From Dysgonamonadaceae bacterium (GTDB taxonomy: Bacteria; Bacteroidota; Bacteroidia; Bacteroidales; Azobacteroidaceae), in the NCBI GenBank assembly GCA_031276105.1, contig JAISNS010000216.1, positions 1 to 7,885 on the forward strand: a DNA stretch of 7,885 bases, written 5' to 3'. Numbering within the stretch: the first letter of the stretch is position 1; each line of letters begins with the position of its first letter. The notes under the pieces were generated by a model. It worked only from the letters and a program-made list of their open reading frames with translations, was not told the DNA's origin and searched no databases. Shown piece after piece: positions 7,551 through 7,885 of the stretch. The position numbers and the translations under genes are program-made.

Positions 7551-7650
7551 AAAGGTAAAAGGTACAGGGGAAAGGGTACAAGATATAAGGTACAAGGTAC
7601 AGGAGCGGCAAAGCCGCATACCCTGTACCTTGTGCCTTTTGCCCTGCACC
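7551..7650. repeat. Second heptamer-armed hairpin (AAGGTAC type)
   Basis: From 7551 the sequence reads in register as heptamers: AAAGGTA, AAAGGTA, CAGGGGA, AAGGGTA, CAAGATA, TAAGGTA, CAAGGTA. A small core palindrome follows, GCGGC-AAA-GCCGC (7605-7617). Complementary heptamers come next: TACCCTG (7619), TACCTTG (7626), TGCCTTT (7633), TGCCCTG (7640). The inner arms pair perfectly over 11 bp (7593-7603 with 7622-7632) and then imperfectly out to about 7575/7650. The plan is that of the 4592-4702 element (heptamer arms around a GC-rich core), with an unrelated heptamer and more decay. Confidence 0.85.
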
Positions 7651-7663
7651 GAGCGGTGCAGGG
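7642..7663. repeat. 9-bp perfect hairpin overlapping the second heptamer hairpin
   Basis: CCCTGCACC (7642-7650) and GGTGCAGGG (7655-7663) are exactly complementary around the loop GAGC. The left half is also the outer end of the right arm of the heptamer hairpin, so the two structures exclude each other. No T tract follows, so it is not a typical intrinsic terminator. Confidence 0.75.
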
Positions 7664-7746
7664 TGTCTGCACGGGTGCGGTGCACGAGCGTGCACGGTCG
7701 CGGTGCACGAGCGTGTGCGGTCGCCGCACTCGAACGTGTGCGGGGT
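7654..7746. repeat. Four tandem 23-24-bp self-complementary units
   Basis: Units start at 7654, 7678, 7701 and 7724. The second and third units (7678-7700, 7701-7723) match at 21 of 23 positions; the first and last are more diverged. Each unit folds on itself: GTGCAG/CTGCAC (7656-7661/7667-7672), GTGCACG/CGTGCAC (7680-7686/7689-7695), a wobble-containing version at 7703-7718, and CCGCAC/GTGCGG (7724-7729/7738-7743). The tract is GC-rich and non-coding in appearance. It is not a CRISPR array, since there are no unique spacers. Confidence 0.75.
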
Positions 7747-7751
7747 TGCGA

Positions 7752-7767
7752 TACGCCGGCAGGCGTA
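7752..7767. repeat. REP-like palindrome, copy 1
   Basis: TACGCC (7752-7757) and GGCGTA (7762-7767) pair perfectly around GGCA. The core ACGCC-N-GGCGT recurs at 7824-7836 and 7865-7878. Confidence 0.6.
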
Positions 7768-7778
7768 CCCTGTGAATA

Positions 7779-7800
7779 ACCCCCGGATTTATCCGGGGGT
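7779..7800. repeat. Strong ACCCCCGGA hairpin
   Basis: ACCCCCGGA (7779-7787) pairs exactly with TCCGGGGGT (7792-7800) around the loop TTTA. This is the most GC-rich perfect stem in the right-hand island. AAAC follows on the plus strand and TATT on the minus strand, so neither side gives a convincing U tract. Confidence 0.75.
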
Positions 7801-7823
7801 AAACGTGGCCCCTCCCCAGATGA

Positions 7824-7836
7824 ACGCCGGAGGCGT
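7824..7836. repeat. REP-like palindrome, copy 2
   Basis: ACGCC (7824-7828) and GGCGT (7832-7836) pair around GGA, repeating the core seen at 7753-7766. Confidence 0.55.
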
Positions 7837-7863
7837 CACCCTATCGTTTTCTGATAAAAGGGC

Positions 7864-7879
7864 AACGCCATCCGGCGTT
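7864..7879. repeat. REP-like palindrome, copy 3
   Basis: AACGCC (7864-7869) and GGCGTT (7874-7879) pair around ATCC. On the minus strand this reads AACGCCGGATGGCGTT, reminiscent of the GCCGGATG head of enterobacterial REP sequences; that may be coincidence. The island continues to the right edge of the window. Confidence 0.55.
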
Positions 7880-7885
7880 CGCGGG

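Noticed and set aside
7654..7746. Possible CRISPR array
   Set aside because: Units are directly adjacent with no unique spacers, and no cas gene is visible.

Overview
The window looks like a chromosomal segment of a Bacteroidetes bacterium, most likely order Bacteroidales. Three things point there. The large receptor has the carboxypeptidase-regulatory-like N-terminal extension typical of Bacteroidetes TonB-dependent transporters. The transketolase carries wording I associate with Bacteroidales enzymes (SDGG at the thiamine diphosphate loop, GVSELTM at the catalytic Glu). The intergenic regions carry TAnnTTTG -7 promoter elements rather than sigma70-type -10 boxes. No rRNA, tRNA, CRISPR, transposase or phage gene is visible.

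Layout. Positions 1-293 are a gene-free divergent promoter region: a leftward -7 element (33-40) serves a gene off the left edge, and a rightward -7 element (260-267), preceded by a dyad that could be an operator (233-250), serves the next gene. Positions 294-4592 hold a two-gene rightward operon: an outer-membrane TonB-dependent receptor without a SusD partner, then a putatively surface-exposed lipoprotein of beta-helix-like character. Together they look like an outer-membrane capture and uptake pair; the substrate cannot be told from sequence. Positions 4686-7183 hold a leftward two-gene operon, transketolase then ribose-5-phosphate isomerase B, separated by 2 bp. Both enzymes belong to the non-oxidative pentose phosphate pathway.

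The two operons converge on a perfect 44-bp inverted repeat (4592-4635 / 4650-4693). Its outer arms are tandem copies of a heptamer (AACTAAG) and its inner core is a GC-rich stem flanked by A4 and T4. It probably terminates transcription from both sides, and it encodes the last residues and stop codon of RpiB.

From 7184 to the right edge there is no convincing gene. This 700-bp stretch holds the transketolase promoter, a short second heptamer repeat (AACTCAT), a well-formed rightward promoter (TTTG-N20-TACATTTG), an uninterrupted (CA)33 microsatellite, a second heptamer-armed hairpin built from a different heptamer (about AAGGTAC), four tandem self-complementary units of 23-24 bp, a strong CCCCCGG hairpin, and three copies of an ACGCC-N3/4-GGCGT palindrome resembling REP sequences. 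The recurrence of one architecture (7-nt repeat arms around a GC-rich core palindrome) with unrelated heptamers is the most notable feature of the window.
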